DNA from: Hermatobates lingyangjiaoensis | Lineage: Eukaryota; Arthropoda; Insecta; Hemiptera; Hermatobatidae | Assembly: GCA_026182355.1 (NCBI GenBank) | Contig: JAPFBL010000103.1 | Coordinates: forward strand, 2,046,001 to 2,110,000 | DNA: 64,000 bases | Reading direction: 5' to 3' | Part shown: in pieces, positions 32,606 through 43,740 of the stretch | Numbering within the stretch: the first letter of the stretch is position 1 | Layout: every line of letters begins with the position of its first letter | Translations under genes and position numbers: made by a program | The notes under the pieces: model-generated | What the model was told of the DNA's origin: nothing | The model's database searches: none | What the model saw: only the letters and a program-made list of their open reading frames with translations

Positions 32606-33689
32606 GCACATTTAGATAAAAGTAACAACCATGAAATAGAAACACGATCAATTTTATCGGGACTTGGTCAGTTCATAGAACTGATCATGATCATGATTTT
32701 TGGACATAAAATGCAAATTTTCTAATATCAGGGAATAATGCAAGTAGGAGTTGACCAAGTGACATGTTTCTTAAAGATAAAGGATATAATTTATCCTCAT
32801 AAAACATATCAGTTGCCAACTTTTATTTCGATTATCCCCTGAGAGCAGTAAATTCATTCGAATGATCGAATCTCTCAGTGAGAAAATCGTGAATGTCAAG
32901 AATAGGTTCGCATTAGTTATATATGTATATAATTGAATCAACAGTATTATACATTTTATTACTGGTTCTTCGACTGACTGTCTTGTTGAACCCATTTTCA
33001 TGAGGTTCGGAGTTCGACTTATAGATGACCAAGACAAGAAGTTGGTACAGGCATTATGCGTCTGAATAATAATCGCGTGGTAGAGGAAAATAACTCTCAC
33101 AAACTCGTTAAATAAGTTGATTCTACGCGCTGATCTTAGCTTGGATATCACGCATAACTTATAGGAATTATCAAAAATATGAATTGTTTTAATTTCTTGT
33201 TCATCCTTATAACCAAAGAAATCTTTAACTGTAGCTTTTGCAGCTGAAAGAGCTAAAGTTTCCTAAATTATGTGTGGCTTACCAGCTTTTGCTATTATCA
33301 AACTGATCAAGTAAGATAAAAAGAAAGCTTTTCCATTGCTATGGTGTAACGTCGCATAAAGGCAATATCTTGTCTTCAACTTTGATACTATTCTCAAAAA
33401 AATCGAGGCGTTTGTTTTTAGCCCCAAAGCAATTTGTTTGGACGCATACTTAGATAAGTGTTGAGCACTTACTCATCTCAACAGTCCAGAGGTACGCATG
33501 CAAGATACAGGCACCCACCATGTGCAGTTGGTGCCATCAATAATGTGGTTTGCTCAGAGTTAATGTTGGTGCTTTAGAACATTTCCACTCCTTAGTTCCT
33601 TAAATAACTCCTAAGAAGTAACGTACATAAGTATAGGGGTTAGAAAACTAATAAGATTTAGAAAAATAAATAGGACTATTTATGTGTTG
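32604..33689. other. Non-coding DNA
   Basis: A 126-codon minus frame (32771-33151) is open but has no recognised domain, no splice context and no coding-like composition. Nothing else was recognised. Confidence 0.4.
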
Positions 33690-33697
33690 GTCTAGAG

Positions 33698-34136
33698 CGG
33701 GAGCAATCTCTGGCACGCATGCCAAACTTCTCTCTGGCACGCAAGAGCACAGGTGCAAAGACATGTTACCCTAAGCACAGACAAAAAAAACTACTTTCCT
33801 TGGGGTATAAGCTTTCATGCCATGAGATTATATATACGTCCTGGTGGTGAAGAGGTTTAAGCTCTACGAAGCAAAAGAGGTCTCAAGAAAAAGAAGTTGA
33901 TCTTGTTGCCATAGTTACGTTCTTTTATTAAAAGTTTAAATACATTTGCTTTTCTGTTTTTTTACACTATGTTTTACTGCACTGTGGTAATTTATTATTT
34001 TTTTGTTTAAAAAGTTCTTAACAGGTGCTAAATAGGTATGTTCTAAAAAAAAAAACATGGTTGGCACGTGATAAAAGTTTGTGTCAGAGACTTGGCTGAT
34101 TTTGGCATGCACTCTCAAAAAGGTTGCTCACCCCTG
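33698..34136. mobile_element. Non-autonomous hAT element with 8-bp TSD
   Basis: Perfect 8-bp direct repeats GTCTAGAG (33690-33697 and 34137-34144) flank a 439-bp element. The right end, AGGTTGCTCACCCCTG, reads CAGGGGTGAGCAACCT on the other strand, a typical hAT end. The left end, CGGGAGCAATCT, is a shortened version of it. Subterminal TGGCACGC and GGCATGC repeats occur on both sides. No transposase is present. Confidence 0.85.
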
Positions 34137-34179
34137 GTCTAGAGCCTGTACGTTATGTACTCGTACGTTATCAGCTTCT

Positions 34180-34500
34180 ATACCAGGGTTTTCCAACCTT
34201 AGGGGGTCAGGAACGTCCAGGTAAATAATAAGATACTATCATTCAAATATTATTCATATTTTCATTTTTCATTATTAAGATGTTTATTTCGTTTCTTAGA
34301 AAATATTTCATATATTGTGTTACATTTTTTATGTTTACCATAAAGCATAATATAAATTTCAGCGGATGTGAGGTTCGAGTAAATTTTTTTTGGGAGTAAG
34401 GAGCAAAGAAAGGGAACCACTACACTAGTGTTTCTCAAACTTTTTTTAACCATCTCCCCCTTAAGACAAAAATTGTTAATAAAAACATTAACAATTTTTA
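34180..34500. mobile_element. Two adjoining hAT-like remnants
   Basis: CAGGGTTTTCCAACC at 34183 and GGGAACCACTACACTA ending near 34430 resemble the two ends of one hAT element. AGTGTTTCTCAAACTTTTTT just after it looks like the end of another. A 13-bp hairpin (AAAAATTGTTAAT and complement) sits at 34468-34500. Target duplications are not clear. Confidence 0.45.
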
Positions 34501-34562
34501 ATGAAACCGAACTAAAAACAATAAGTTAAAGATATGCACCTTTTGATAGAATAATACTAAAA

Positions 34563-34660
34563 CATAATTGGGACTGGGTCAGTTTTCTGGTTTTAAATTC
34601 TTAAGTCCCAACGTTTTGGTTAGGATTTGAAATTTTCTTTGTAGCCTTATGCAAACATTT
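34563..34660 (+). repeat. FB5-type repeat
   Basis: ATTGGGACTGGGTCAGTTTTCTGG through CCCAACGTTTTGGTTAGG, also seen at 37333-37400 and related to the arms at 4283-4951. Confidence 0.65.
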
Positions 34661-35690
34661 TTAAATAAAAACAAATCTATGTTAATTGGACAAACTTCAA
34701 TAGAAGTTAATGAAAATGGATTCAGTTGAAAAGAGATAAGCATGGACATCGCAGTTTCTTTGAAGTAATGAAATTGTTTTTCAAGATAACATTTATTTAA
34801 TAGTTACGATTAAAAATGGAGTGCAGTTACTTTATCACATCATTTCAAATCCCCCCGCTCACTCCCTAAGATGGACGTTACAGCATTCTGTCAAACAGAT
34901 AAAAGTATGAGAAATGATTGATTGCCCTACTGGTAATTTAACAGGCTGAATGTCATTGAACATTGGGCCAGGGGGTGCGACAGGAGAGCAGGAGGTAGTC
35001 TCATCAAACTTTCTCTCTCTGCTACAGAACCGCTTCTATTATGATTTATGCTGGTATATTTCAAACCACTAGAGCCTTTGAGCAAGCTACCTTCAACCTA
35101 TTAAATCATATTTTTTAGTCATTTTAAAACCAATTTTACCAAATCAATTTTATATTGTTTATCAAAATATAGTTTGAAACAAATTCTATGAGGAATGTAT
35201 ATTTACTAGACTACCCGTCTAGTCACTCAGCAATTATAACAACAGGTATTAAAATTAATTCGCTCAACATGATTACTGGGTTAATTTTAATTGTTGTTTC
35301 TTGTTATTAAGACATGGAAACAGATTCTTATATGACCCAAGCTTTTGGTATAGTATTCTTAACATTATTCAAGATAAATACACAGTAAGTACATTTAGCA
35401 AAATAAAAATCATTTAAAAGTAAAAAAAAAATTCATTTATTTTATCATATAAATAAATAAAACATCAATTCCGGTTATATACAGAATGAAATATATTTAA
35501 AACAAACAAAACTTGTAAACTGAAGTATTAAATTTATTTACCTAACATAAAATACAATTAATGAAAGGAATGTGTCTTTATAATATTACCTTAAAGCATT
35601 GGTATTTTATTTAACATTTAAGTCCAACTTTGTTTCTAGAATTATTAATTTTTAACCTTTAATATAGTAGTTTATTATATATTTACTGCA
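34661..35690. other. AT-rich DNA with one complex block
   Basis: About 34860-35020 is GC-richer (GGGCCAGGGGGTGCGACAGG) and may be a conserved non-coding element. No frame was recognised. The rest is AT-rich. Confidence 0.35.
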
Positions 35691-35699
35691 TTTATTTAA

Positions 35700-36150
35700 C
35701 AAACTTGCACTACTATCATCAGCGAGCACGCAAGCCTCTGGGCTACTCTGGCTCCATGCCTTATTTTTATTACCAGTGTGTATATGTCGCAAATTTTAAA
35801 TTAATTTTTTTTTTTTGTTAGATTCATATGTAGTACATTTTTGGCGAGCATGCAAGAGACAGTCTACCCTGGATCAATGCCTTTACTTTATTACCATTGT
35901 ATATATTATTTAAATTTTAAATTCAAAAATTTTTTTTGTTTCATTTATTTTTAATTCATTTGTGCTATTGTCATCAGCGAGAAAGCAAGCCAGTGAGCTA
36001 CCCTGGCTCCATGCCTTTAGTTTATTACCAGTGTTTATATTACACAAATATTAAATTTATAAAAATTGGTTACAATTATATAGAATACATTTGCACTACT
36101 GTCATCGACGACTATACAAGACACTTGCTACCCTGGCTCCAATTTTGGGA
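35700..36150 (+). repeat. Minisatellite, four units of about 130 bp
   Basis: Units start at 35707, 35830, 35962 and 36093 with the shared pattern GCACTACTRTCATC, GCGAG, GCAAG, CTACCCTGGCTCCATGCC and TTATTACCAGTG. The last unit is the most diverged and breaks off. The 120-codon frame at 35936-36298 is read through this array and is not evidence of a gene. Confidence 0.85.
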
Positions 36151-37332
36151 ATATAGTGATAATTTTCTTTTATTTAGCATTATTCAGGTAATAAATAATA
36201 TATATTTAATTTCAGGTCTCTATCTCCACGGAAAATGGATGAACAAACAAATAAACAACAAACACACGAACTCTATGTATAGAGATAATAATTATTAAAA
36301 AAAAAGCAAGGGAATAAATAATTATAATAATAAGGGAAAATTACAATTATTGCTTATAGGTATAAAGGAAACTCTTTTCTGATAAAAGAACGCTCCCATC
36401 TCAGAGAAATATATATCAAAGAATGAGTAGCTGTAACCCTAACTGAAAGCTTTTTCCTCAATTTCAGTTTTTTATATTTTGTACCTTCTTAAAGGCTTCA
36501 TGGTAAGCATAGTCATTGGTTTATTCATTATACTGATGGTATAATTATTATTTTAGGCCCACACAAACTTATTTATTATTTAAAGTAGAATTGTTAATAA
36601 AAAGAAGTTGGTCGTTCTGAATTTGTTGAAAATAGAATGAATGGTCGTTTATGGAGGGGTGTTATGTTTCAGTATTCCTTGTGATGGATGAAATTTTACG
36701 AAGTAAGTGTAGAATATTCAGTTTCTTATTTACAGACATTTCAAGCCATTATGATCCCTCCCTACACTGTTATGAGCCTTTCCCATGACTGTTTATGAAA
36801 CTTCAAATTCGTCACCATCTATATAACTAAATAACAACTGTATTCATTGTATAACCATAATTATAGAACCATACCATTATAACTAAATCAACTCATATAA
36901 ACTTGTATAGGACTAAATTATATGTGCAGCCTAAATTACTGTAGATAACTTTTTTGTTAATACGAAAATTCCTCACGTATCAACTTGTTCAAATCTCATT
37001 TACGGTGTACTGTTTAAGTAAGGTCAGAATAAATTATGCAGCTGGTTTATAACTGTAAATGCCATGACAGTTATCAACTTGACCTAAACTTTTAGAGTTA
37101 AACATTAATTTCTACAAAAAATACTATGAAAAAATAGTCTGAAACAAATTCTATCAATAATATATATTTCTAATAATTATAAAACAAAGGGAATACATAT
37201 GTATTTAAAAATATCTTACTGAAAATTATAATTATTGCCTATAGTTATGAAGGAAGCACTTTTCATGAAGATCGCTCTGATCACAAAGAGATGATATATG
37301 ATATAAAGGTATGGACTGTCTGATAGGAGTAC
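36151..37332. other. AT-rich non-coding DNA
   Basis: Two short related stretches (about 36340-36420 and 37210-37310) both read TTATTGCTTATAGGTAT-like sequence followed by GATCGCTC or AACGCTCCC. This suggests another low-copy repeat. No genes. Confidence 0.4.
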
Positions 37333-37400
37333 TAAAACATAATTGGGACTGGGTCAGTTTTCTGGTTCAAATTCTTAAGTCCCGACTTTTCAGTTTGGAT
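37333..37400 (+). repeat. FB5-type repeat, second copy
   Basis: AATTGGGACTGGGTCAGTTTTCTGGTT then AATTCTTAAGTCCCGAC, nearly identical to 34563. The preceding bases (AGTACTAAAACAT) also match. Confidence 0.65.
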
Positions 37401-37900
37401 ATTGTGTTTATATCAACCACATCTCCCATTCTAAAGGTATTTAATTTCTTTTACTAAGTGCTGTAAGAAGAGTGTTCATATCACTTCCATCATCTGTTCA
37501 CTGTTTGGTTTTTTATATTGGGGAAAGTATTAAGTATCCATATAAAAAGAGAAAATTTTTATAAAGAACTTTTTTTGTGGAGATTTTCTCAAATATGAGT
37601 AAATTCCACAATTAATGGACTGATTAGTTCTATTTTTTGTTCATTAAAAAGCTATTTAATGGTTAAATAATAGCAATAACTAAATTATTTCTTTTATTAA
37701 CTTTATAATACCAAGGTTTTATTTTCATTACAACAAAATAGTTAAAAGTAATTAACAATAATGCGAGATTTTTAACTTTTATTTGAATAAAAAACAGACA
37801 TTTGCATTTCAAAGTGTGATTTGAACCTAGAAAGATTTTATTTTAAAATTATATATATAATCTACATTAGTGTCTAAATATGATATCTGATATGAACCAA
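37401..37900. other. AT-rich non-coding DNA
   Basis: Nothing recognised. Confidence 0.5.
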
Positions 37901-38545
37901 ATGGGGTGCATGTTTTATTCTGTGATGTGGTCGAGGTGAGGTTGGTTTGAGTCATTGGTTCTTATGGCACTGTTATTCCCAGTGTATTTCGACTGAAGAG
38001 TCGCTTCTGTCATTCTGACTAAATATTTGGGGCCTCATACCCACTCAGAAAGCCAAACAGTTGAAATATAACTTTAGCTTCTCCACGTGGAGACTCTTGA
38101 TCCATTCTCGATTCATGTCGATGCACCGTTTCTGTGATCCGGTTGGACCGCTTTCTAGTTATCAACCCGCACTCCCTCCTCATAAACAAATCTTGGCACT
38201 AGACTTTAACCTCTCTTTAATGTCTCATTTATATTTCTTTGGGTGGTTCCATTGTGAGTTATTGGATTTAAGTCCGATATTGATGTCTGTTGGTTGTTTC
38301 GTCAGAAGTCAGTTGTGTGAAGTGTCCTGCTGTAAACATTGGTGGCTCTCCAAATATCAAGGTTTATTCATAAAAAATTTTTCGTCCCCAGAAGACCAAT
38401 TCAAATCAATCTCTCATTGCCAACGCTTGGATTATTATTTTTTCGAAGGTCTTTTCAACAGACTTATTTTGTGTGCTACGTATCTTCACTTTTGAGTTGT
38501 TATTGTGTCCAGTTTGATCGTGTTTCCGTTTATCAAGTGAATATA
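37900..38545. other. GC-richer unassigned block with a 144-codon frame
   Basis: Composition differs from its neighbours. A plus frame at 38061-38495 is open for 144 codons (LIHSRFMSMHRFCDPVGPL within it), but shows no domain I recognise and no conserved splice sites. GACTGAAGAGTC near 38000 resembles half of the CTGANGA core without GAAA. The right edge runs into (TA)n, as for the foldback elements. It may be a longer retroelement fragment. Confidence 0.3.
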
Positions 38546-38640
38546 TATATATTATATATATAGTTTCCATTTATTAAGTATATATATATATAACTTAATA
38601 AATATATATTAATTATATATTTATAACTTTATATATATAT
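38541..38640. repeat. (TA)n-rich tract
   Basis: Interrupted TA runs with AAGTATA and CTTAATAAA units. Confidence 0.9.
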
Positions 38641-38797
38641 ATAATTAAAGTTACAGCTAGAGAACACAAGAAAAAGGACTAACACTCTCGAATCTCGATA
38701 ATTTCGGCGTCTTGCCGTCTTCAGGAGAGTAGAAAGAAAGAAAATAAAAGGAGAAAGAATGAAGGAACGGAGACGTAAATGCGTCCACTCTATGTTA
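38641..38797 (-). repeat. FB7 element between two (TA)n tracts
   Basis: On the minus strand: CTGAAGA (38718-38724), C, stem GGC-AAGAC-GCC, GAAA (38702-38705), then TTATCGAGATTCGAGAG. A purine-rich tail follows on the plus strand. It is bounded on both sides by (TA)n. Confidence 0.7.
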
Positions 38798-38913
38798 TAT
38801 ATATATATATTATATATATATATATATATTATATATATTATATATGTTATATATTATATATTATATATTTATATATTATATATATATATATATATAATAA
38901 TAATATATAATAA

Positions 38914-38960
<47 letters not shown>
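38798..38960. repeat. Long (TA)n tract
   Basis: About 160 bp of TA with TTA and AATAA interruptions. The Tyr/Ile-rich frame through it is an artefact. Confidence 0.97.
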
Positions 38961-38962
<2 letters not shown>

Positions 38963-39075
38963 CATAGAGAAATCAAAAGAACACACTTACAGTCTCTAAT
39001 TTTTGGTTTGAACCGTCTTCAGGAGAGATAAGAGAGGGAAACCAAGCGCACTGGTTCAGAGACGGTTGGAGACCC
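38961..39075 (-). repeat. FB4 element between (TA)n tracts
   Basis: AACATAGAGAAATC, ACACACTTACAGTCTCTAAT, then on the minus strand CTGAAGA, C, stem GGTT/AACC followed by AAAA in place of GAAA. The next bases run into ATATATAT and a (GT)n tract. Confidence 0.75.
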
Positions 39076-39083
39076 ATATATAT

Positions 39084-39112
39084 ATGCGTGTGTGTGTGTG
39101 TGTGTGTGTGTT
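39084..39112. repeat. (GT)n microsatellite
   Basis: An uninterrupted TG run following GCG. Confidence 0.95.
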
Positions 39113-40099
39113 ACAGTCATCCTTGAGTTTAATCTTTTGGTAATTATTAAAATTAGTAGATAACATTTGAATTAATAATGTCTCCTCAAGATTATAACCA
39201 ACTTGTTTATTATTTGAATAATTTAAATACATTTTTGAAGACATTTGTATCTACAATGAGGTATATAAAAATCCTGGGGCATATCATAGAAAGTTTTTAC
39301 TGCTGAAAGTGCATATATTTTTAAATTCCTAAAAGTAAGTGCTTAAAATTAATAACTGCATGGATAACTTGATAATTTTGGAATGATTAATGTTTCCAAT
39401 ATTAGTGTAACCTTTTTGAGTACATGAAATTAATACAATGATCCACAATATTTATATATGTAAAATGATACTAAAACAAAGTAAAAAGTGAATTTGTTTT
39501 TGAGTTTTATTCTAGTTTTAGAAACAGGGCAATGATAAAAAAAAAAGTTGTCCAGAATGGTAGTGGGAACATAAGAAGTGACAAATGGATGCAGGGAAGA
39601 AACATGTTTTCATTATTTAGAAGAGCCGTTGAAAGTAGAGAGGCTTTCTTCAAATAAACCATGCAGTCCTTTTGGTCCATTTCTGTGTTGTATTTTTTTC
39701 AATCTAACTTGACTAACTTTTACTGCATAATAAAACAAATTACCCTGTAAATATTAAAGTATTTACTAAAATTGTCACGAATAGCTTCAATATAGGGTAA
39801 ATTATTTCTTTTTAGTGCTTCTGAATATATTTTTTTTTGAAAAATTCCATGTTATATCAATTTTTTGCATTATTATGCTTATTACAGTGTTACTATTATT
39901 CATATGATAATAGAAGGCCATAAAAGGGCTGTAAAATTTTCTTGTTATGCAGTATCATTTTAATGAAGTTTTCTTATTTTTCTGACGTGTACCGTTCAGA
40001 AATCACGTAAATGATTCAGAAATGACTCGCTCTATCTAATTTACCTTGTCAATGCTCAGAGTCTTGTTAAATACACAGTTCCCGTTATGTCATCGACGT
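39113..40099. other. AT-rich non-coding DNA
   Basis: Nothing recognised. Confidence 0.5.
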
Positions 40100-40443
40100 T
40101 AGGTATCATAGGAAGGGTCAGGTTAGCTCAGTGGTTTTCGCCTCTGAACTGATAGGACTGATAGGTTCAATCTCCACCTGGCCCTCGATTTATTCACGCA
40201 GGAGGTGAATAAATCTGAGCACGTCGTCCCTCGGAGAAGTATGTTAAACCATCGGTCCCGAGCCTGTACGATGCCAGATACTCGTTAAAGATCCCTACTC
40301 TAAATACACTTGAGTTAGGCAAAATTTAGGACTCCCACTGTAGAATCAATCTTCATTGTGTGCTATCACAAAGGGCCAATGCTCGGCCTAAGTGTGTTTC
40401 CTTGTAGGACTGCCACTGCAACCTAACCTAACCTAGGTATCAT
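40100..40443 (+). mobile_element. Complete tRNA-derived SINE with 10-bp TSD
   Basis: The element is 40110-40433 (about 324 bp). The head includes TTAGCTCAGTGG (A-box) and GGTTCAATCTCC (B-box, degraded). The body begins GGCCCTCGATTTATTCACGC, and the 3' tail is CTGCAACCTAACCTAACC. Perfect 10-bp repeats TAGGTATCAT lie at 40100-40109 and 40434-40443. This is the best full-length copy in the window. Confidence 0.92.
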
Positions 40444-40580
40444 TGGACATGGGTGGTGCGTTTTTAGTTGATACAGTAAGCAATTAGCACTCATAGTTTA
40501 AATGGGTACCAAATCAGAAACTAGTCATATTTTTGCCTGTTGTGCAGTCCGAAACACACAATAGGCGAAACACACCTATA
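40444..40580. other. Spacer between SINE and mariner
   Basis: No feature was seen. Confidence 0.5.
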
Positions 40581-41493
40581 CGAGGTGTGTAAATAAAGTA
40601 GTGAGACTGGCAACGTCGCTTTCGATCTGGCAACGCTGGAGACGTGTGGCCTTGAGTAGCGTCAGGTGCACGTGTGATGCGCCTCCAGTATGAATCTGAA
40701 CTCGCCACAGTCATTTGTTTGTCCGTAGCGTTGGTTTTCGTGAAATGGTTTTTTCTTGAGCGTTTTAAAAATGAGTGACCTCAAAGTTGAGCAGCGGTGT
40801 GCAATCAAATTTTGGACATAATGCAACCGAAACTTTTGAAAAACTTCAGGAGGCCTATGGAGAACGTGTTTTATCAAGGGCACAGGTTTTTCGGTGGTTT
40901 AAGGAATTTTCAGAAGGAAGAGAGTCGATTGAAGATGAACCACGAAGCGGAAGGCCTTCAAGTGCAAACACCGATGAAAATGTCAACAGAGTACGGAACC
41001 TTGTGCGTTCAGATCGACGCTTGACAGTCAGAATGATCGGGGAACAGTTGAATTTGAATCACACCTCCGTTCATCACATTTTGACCAATGAATTGGAGAT
41101 GAGAAAAATTTGTGCGAAAATGGTTCCGAAAAACCATCACACTGCCATCTCAATAAACGAGTTTTTGGCCAGTAAAAACATTCCTGTTGCTCATCAGCCT
41201 CCTTATTCACCAGACTTGAGTCCTTGTGACTTTTTCCTCTTCCCGAGATTGAAAAATCACCTCAAGGGAACTCATTTCGGGACACTACAAAACATTCAAA
41301 CTGCTGTAACCGACCAGCTGAAGGCCATTCCAGAATCCGAGTTCCAGCAATGCTACAATGATTGGAAGGACCGTCTCCAGCGCTGTGTGGCTTCCGAAGG
41401 GAACTATTTTGAAGGTGACAATATCACATTGTAATTATATTTGAATAGAAAATTTAAAAAAAATCAGTCTCACTACTTTATTTTCACACCTCG
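40581..41493 (+). mobile_element. Mariner, internally deleted but with well-preserved ends
   Basis: The ends start CGAGGTGTG and continue AAATAAAGTAGTGAGACTG. The two 28-bp inverted repeats differ at one position. TA target dinucleotides lie at 40579-40580 and 41494-41495. The length of 913 bp compares with about 1.3 kb for intact mariners. The missing part is the middle of the transposase, so it is non-autonomous, but its ends could still be recognised. Confidence 0.95.
40771..41434 (+). pseudogene. Mariner transposase, frameshifted and internally deleted
   Basis: The natural ATG is at 40771 (MSDLKVEQRCAIKF), but a small indel near 40810-40820 shifts the frame. The rest is read in the 40775 frame to 41434. 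Preserved are the N-terminal helix-turn-helix region (SRAQVFRWFKEFSEGRES, then RSGRPSS), the linker MRKICAKMVPK, and the C-terminal YSPDLSPCDFFLF with the third Asp. The block between MVPK and NHHTAISINEF, which should hold the first Asp (GDE) and the DNA.PH motif with the second, has been removed. It cannot catalyse transposition, though a DNA-binding fragment could in principle be made. Confidence 0.93.
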
Positions 41494-41634
41494 TATAACT
41501 GGCCATTAAAAAAAATACCATGATCTTAATTAAGCCTACTTTTTCTTGTAAATTACCATGAAAAACTAAGATAATCTGTGATAACAGTCTTTTCTACCTT
41601 TCCTGGAGCTCGTCTAAGGAACCTTTTTTGGATG

Positions 41635-41952
41635 TCAGGTTAACCCAGTGGCAACATGCTCATCGCAGATGTAGTATGTCCGGGATTCAGTGCCCACACT
41701 GGCCCTCGATTTATTCACGATGCTCAGCGTGAATAAACTGGAATAAATCTGAGCACATAGTCTCTTAGAGAAGTTAAACCGTCGGCTCCGAGCCTGTACG
41801 ATGTCAGGTACTCGTTAAAAATCCTTAATGTATAGTTGAGTTAAGGAAAATTTTGGATTTCCAATGTAGAATGTTTATTGTGAGGTATCACAAAGGACCA
41901 ATGTTTGGTCTATTTGTGCTCTCTTGTGAGACTGCTACTGCACCTAACCTAA
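41635..41952 (+). mobile_element. tRNA-derived SINE, diverged copy
   Basis: The head is recognisable (TCAGGTTAACCCAGTGG) but its B-box is damaged. Body landmarks GGCCCTCGATTTATTCACG, GAGCCTGTACGATGTCAGG and TACTCGTTAAA match the family, with a small internal duplication of GTGAATAAA. It ends CTGCACCTAACCTAAG. It lies 140 bp beyond the mariner, in the same orientation as the SINE on the other side. Confidence 0.85.
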
Positions 41953-43140
41953 GCTCTTTTAAACATTCTATAGCAATGAATATATTCATATATTTAATGT
42001 TCCCTGGCCGGTCCCATTTTTGTTTCTTCAATACCTAGAAACATCCACTAATTGATTTGTAAAGGAAATCAAATACATAAATAATATAAATAATATTTCA
42101 TTTGACAACAGACCTATAATAAAAAATAGAAAAAAGCATTTCACTCAAATAAATCACTTGTTTGAATTGCCGATCGTTAGCATTGAATTTTAGCATTCAT
42201 TGTTGAAGAAATTTGGTATTACTGCATTGCTAAAGATCATCGGAATTTTTTTAGAATGTTGTTTAAAAATAGCTTCGTATATAGCGAGAACAAAGTTTAT
42301 TTTAGATAAGTTGAAAATATCTTAAAATACATGAGTGCAGTATTAGAAGACAAGAAGCATCCAGCGCACTGTTTCAACATTATAATCTGTTTATCATTCT
42401 GTAATTAGAAACATGCTCTAGAAATAGTCTAACGAATTTAAAATAATAAACGTAATATTACAGAATCAGAATTAATAAAGATAATTTTGATTACATAATA
42501 AGTTGATTGTACCCTAAAGAGTTTAGAATAGTTAACATTGATTAAATAAATAACCGCCTTATATGCATATATAGCATCCAAAACCGGTCCAAAAATCTCC
42601 AAATCAACACTTTGTCAAATCAATTTTTTTCTTTCGAAAATATCTATCTAGAAAGACCTTAGACCTTTTTCATTTATCTACTGATCTTGTGATGTTTCTT
42701 TGATTTCAATGAAACGTGATTTTTGTAACATTTTTTCAAACTATATAAATACCCAAATTTTAAAATAAACAGGTGATATAAATATTTATAACCGTGCTAG
42801 AAGAAAAATAAAAAAGATCTGAAGAAAACAAAGACATAAGGGAAAGTATGTTCAAAGGTAACATACAATTCAAAAAGCTAAAACGTTAGACTACAAACTT
42901 CGTTAATATAGCTGTTAAACAGTTTAGTTAACCAAACATTGATCTGGTTTAAAGTAGCCCAGACTAATCTTAATCGAACTACCAAATGAAGGTATAATTA
43001 AGGGTATATATATAATGTGTGTTATATAAATTTATTTTTGGATGAATTATAGCGTGTTCTTATTTGTTATTGCGGTAATTTTTTTATGTTGTTATGTAGT
43101 AGATTTGGGGGAAAACGTTTGAGGTGGAAATGAAGAAAAG
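41953..43140. other. AT-rich non-coding DNA
   Basis: Nothing recognised. Confidence 0.5.
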
Positions 43141-43179
43141 TGAATGAATGAATTATGATTGGTAGCGAAGAGAATGCTG

Positions 43180-43335
43180 ATTTTAGGCAACAGAGAGCAC
43201 CACGTGTCACTCGCACGACCCTCGTCCCTCGCCAGTCAATTATTCATGACGTGGCTTGGCATAATGGAGTCCAGCGTACTTGTGTGCAATTACATTTGAT
43301 ATAAACATCGTGTCTGTCATATTGCTAACTCAACA
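43180..43335. other. GC-richer block, possible conserved non-coding element
   Basis: Contains CACCACGTGTCAC (an E-box), GTCAATTATTCATGACGTGG and TGGCATAATGG in an otherwise AT-rich area. No open frame with splice sites. The regulatory role is a guess from motif content. Confidence 0.25.
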
Positions 43336-43469
43336 TTACAAAGGGATTACCTATTGCTATGTCGCGTCAGTAAATGCTCTGACTTTATTATTCCAAAACT
43401 CTTGTTCATAAATTATTTAAAACGAATGCAGATGGCACTAATACAAAGTGTCGACTACATTATTATTAT

Positions 43470-43740
43470 ATATTTATGTATGTAATATATTTCTTCCAAC
43501 GTCTAAAACACATTAATAAATACAGAAATGCGAATAACATCAAACAAACACAACCTGTCTTCTTCAGAGTCACAACTGAAAGAAGTAAACCAGACATCTG
43601 GAGGGGTACTGAGAAGATAGGTCAATGCGTCTATAGAAAAGAGGTCAAGAGAGATTGTAAAGGGCGTAAAAGGTAAGTAAAGGGAGTAAAAGGGTTAAGG
43701 AAGACAGCGTGAACAAATGGGATAAGGGAGAGAAGAAAGT
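43470..43740. repeat. Decayed foldback-type fragment with purine-rich tail
   Basis: Starts TTCCAACGTCTAAAACACATTAA, like the FB1 copy at 32385. CTGAAGAAGACAGG appears on the minus strand near 43565 without GAAA. The purine-rich tail (AAAGAGGTCAAGAGAG) is like that after the element at 30830. Confidence 0.4.

Noticed and set aside
32771..33151. 126-codon minus frame as a possible gene
   Set aside because: No recognisable domain, no start context or splice sites, and codon use like the surrounding AT-rich DNA. This length is expected by chance in a 64-kb window.
34000..34140. Old viral or LTR sequence
   Set aside because: The terminal CAGGGGT ends and the 8-bp duplication fit a hAT element. 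No LTRs, primer-binding site or polyprotein motifs were seen anywhere in the window.
35936..36298. 120-codon plus frame
   Set aside because: It reads through the tandem minisatellite and AT-rich flank. Its repeated phrases reflect the DNA repeat.
38061..38495. 144-codon plus frame as a gene
   Set aside because: It is the longest frame apart from the mariner one, but it shows no domain, and the peptide composition (many Phe, Cys and His) looks like translated non-coding DNA. Listed only as an unassigned block.
38759..38962. Tyr/Ile-repeat frame
   Set aside because: Translation of a long (TA)n tract.
40415..40436. Interstitial telomere repeat
   Set aside because: Only two or three CCTAA units, and they sit exactly at the SINE tail before its target duplication.
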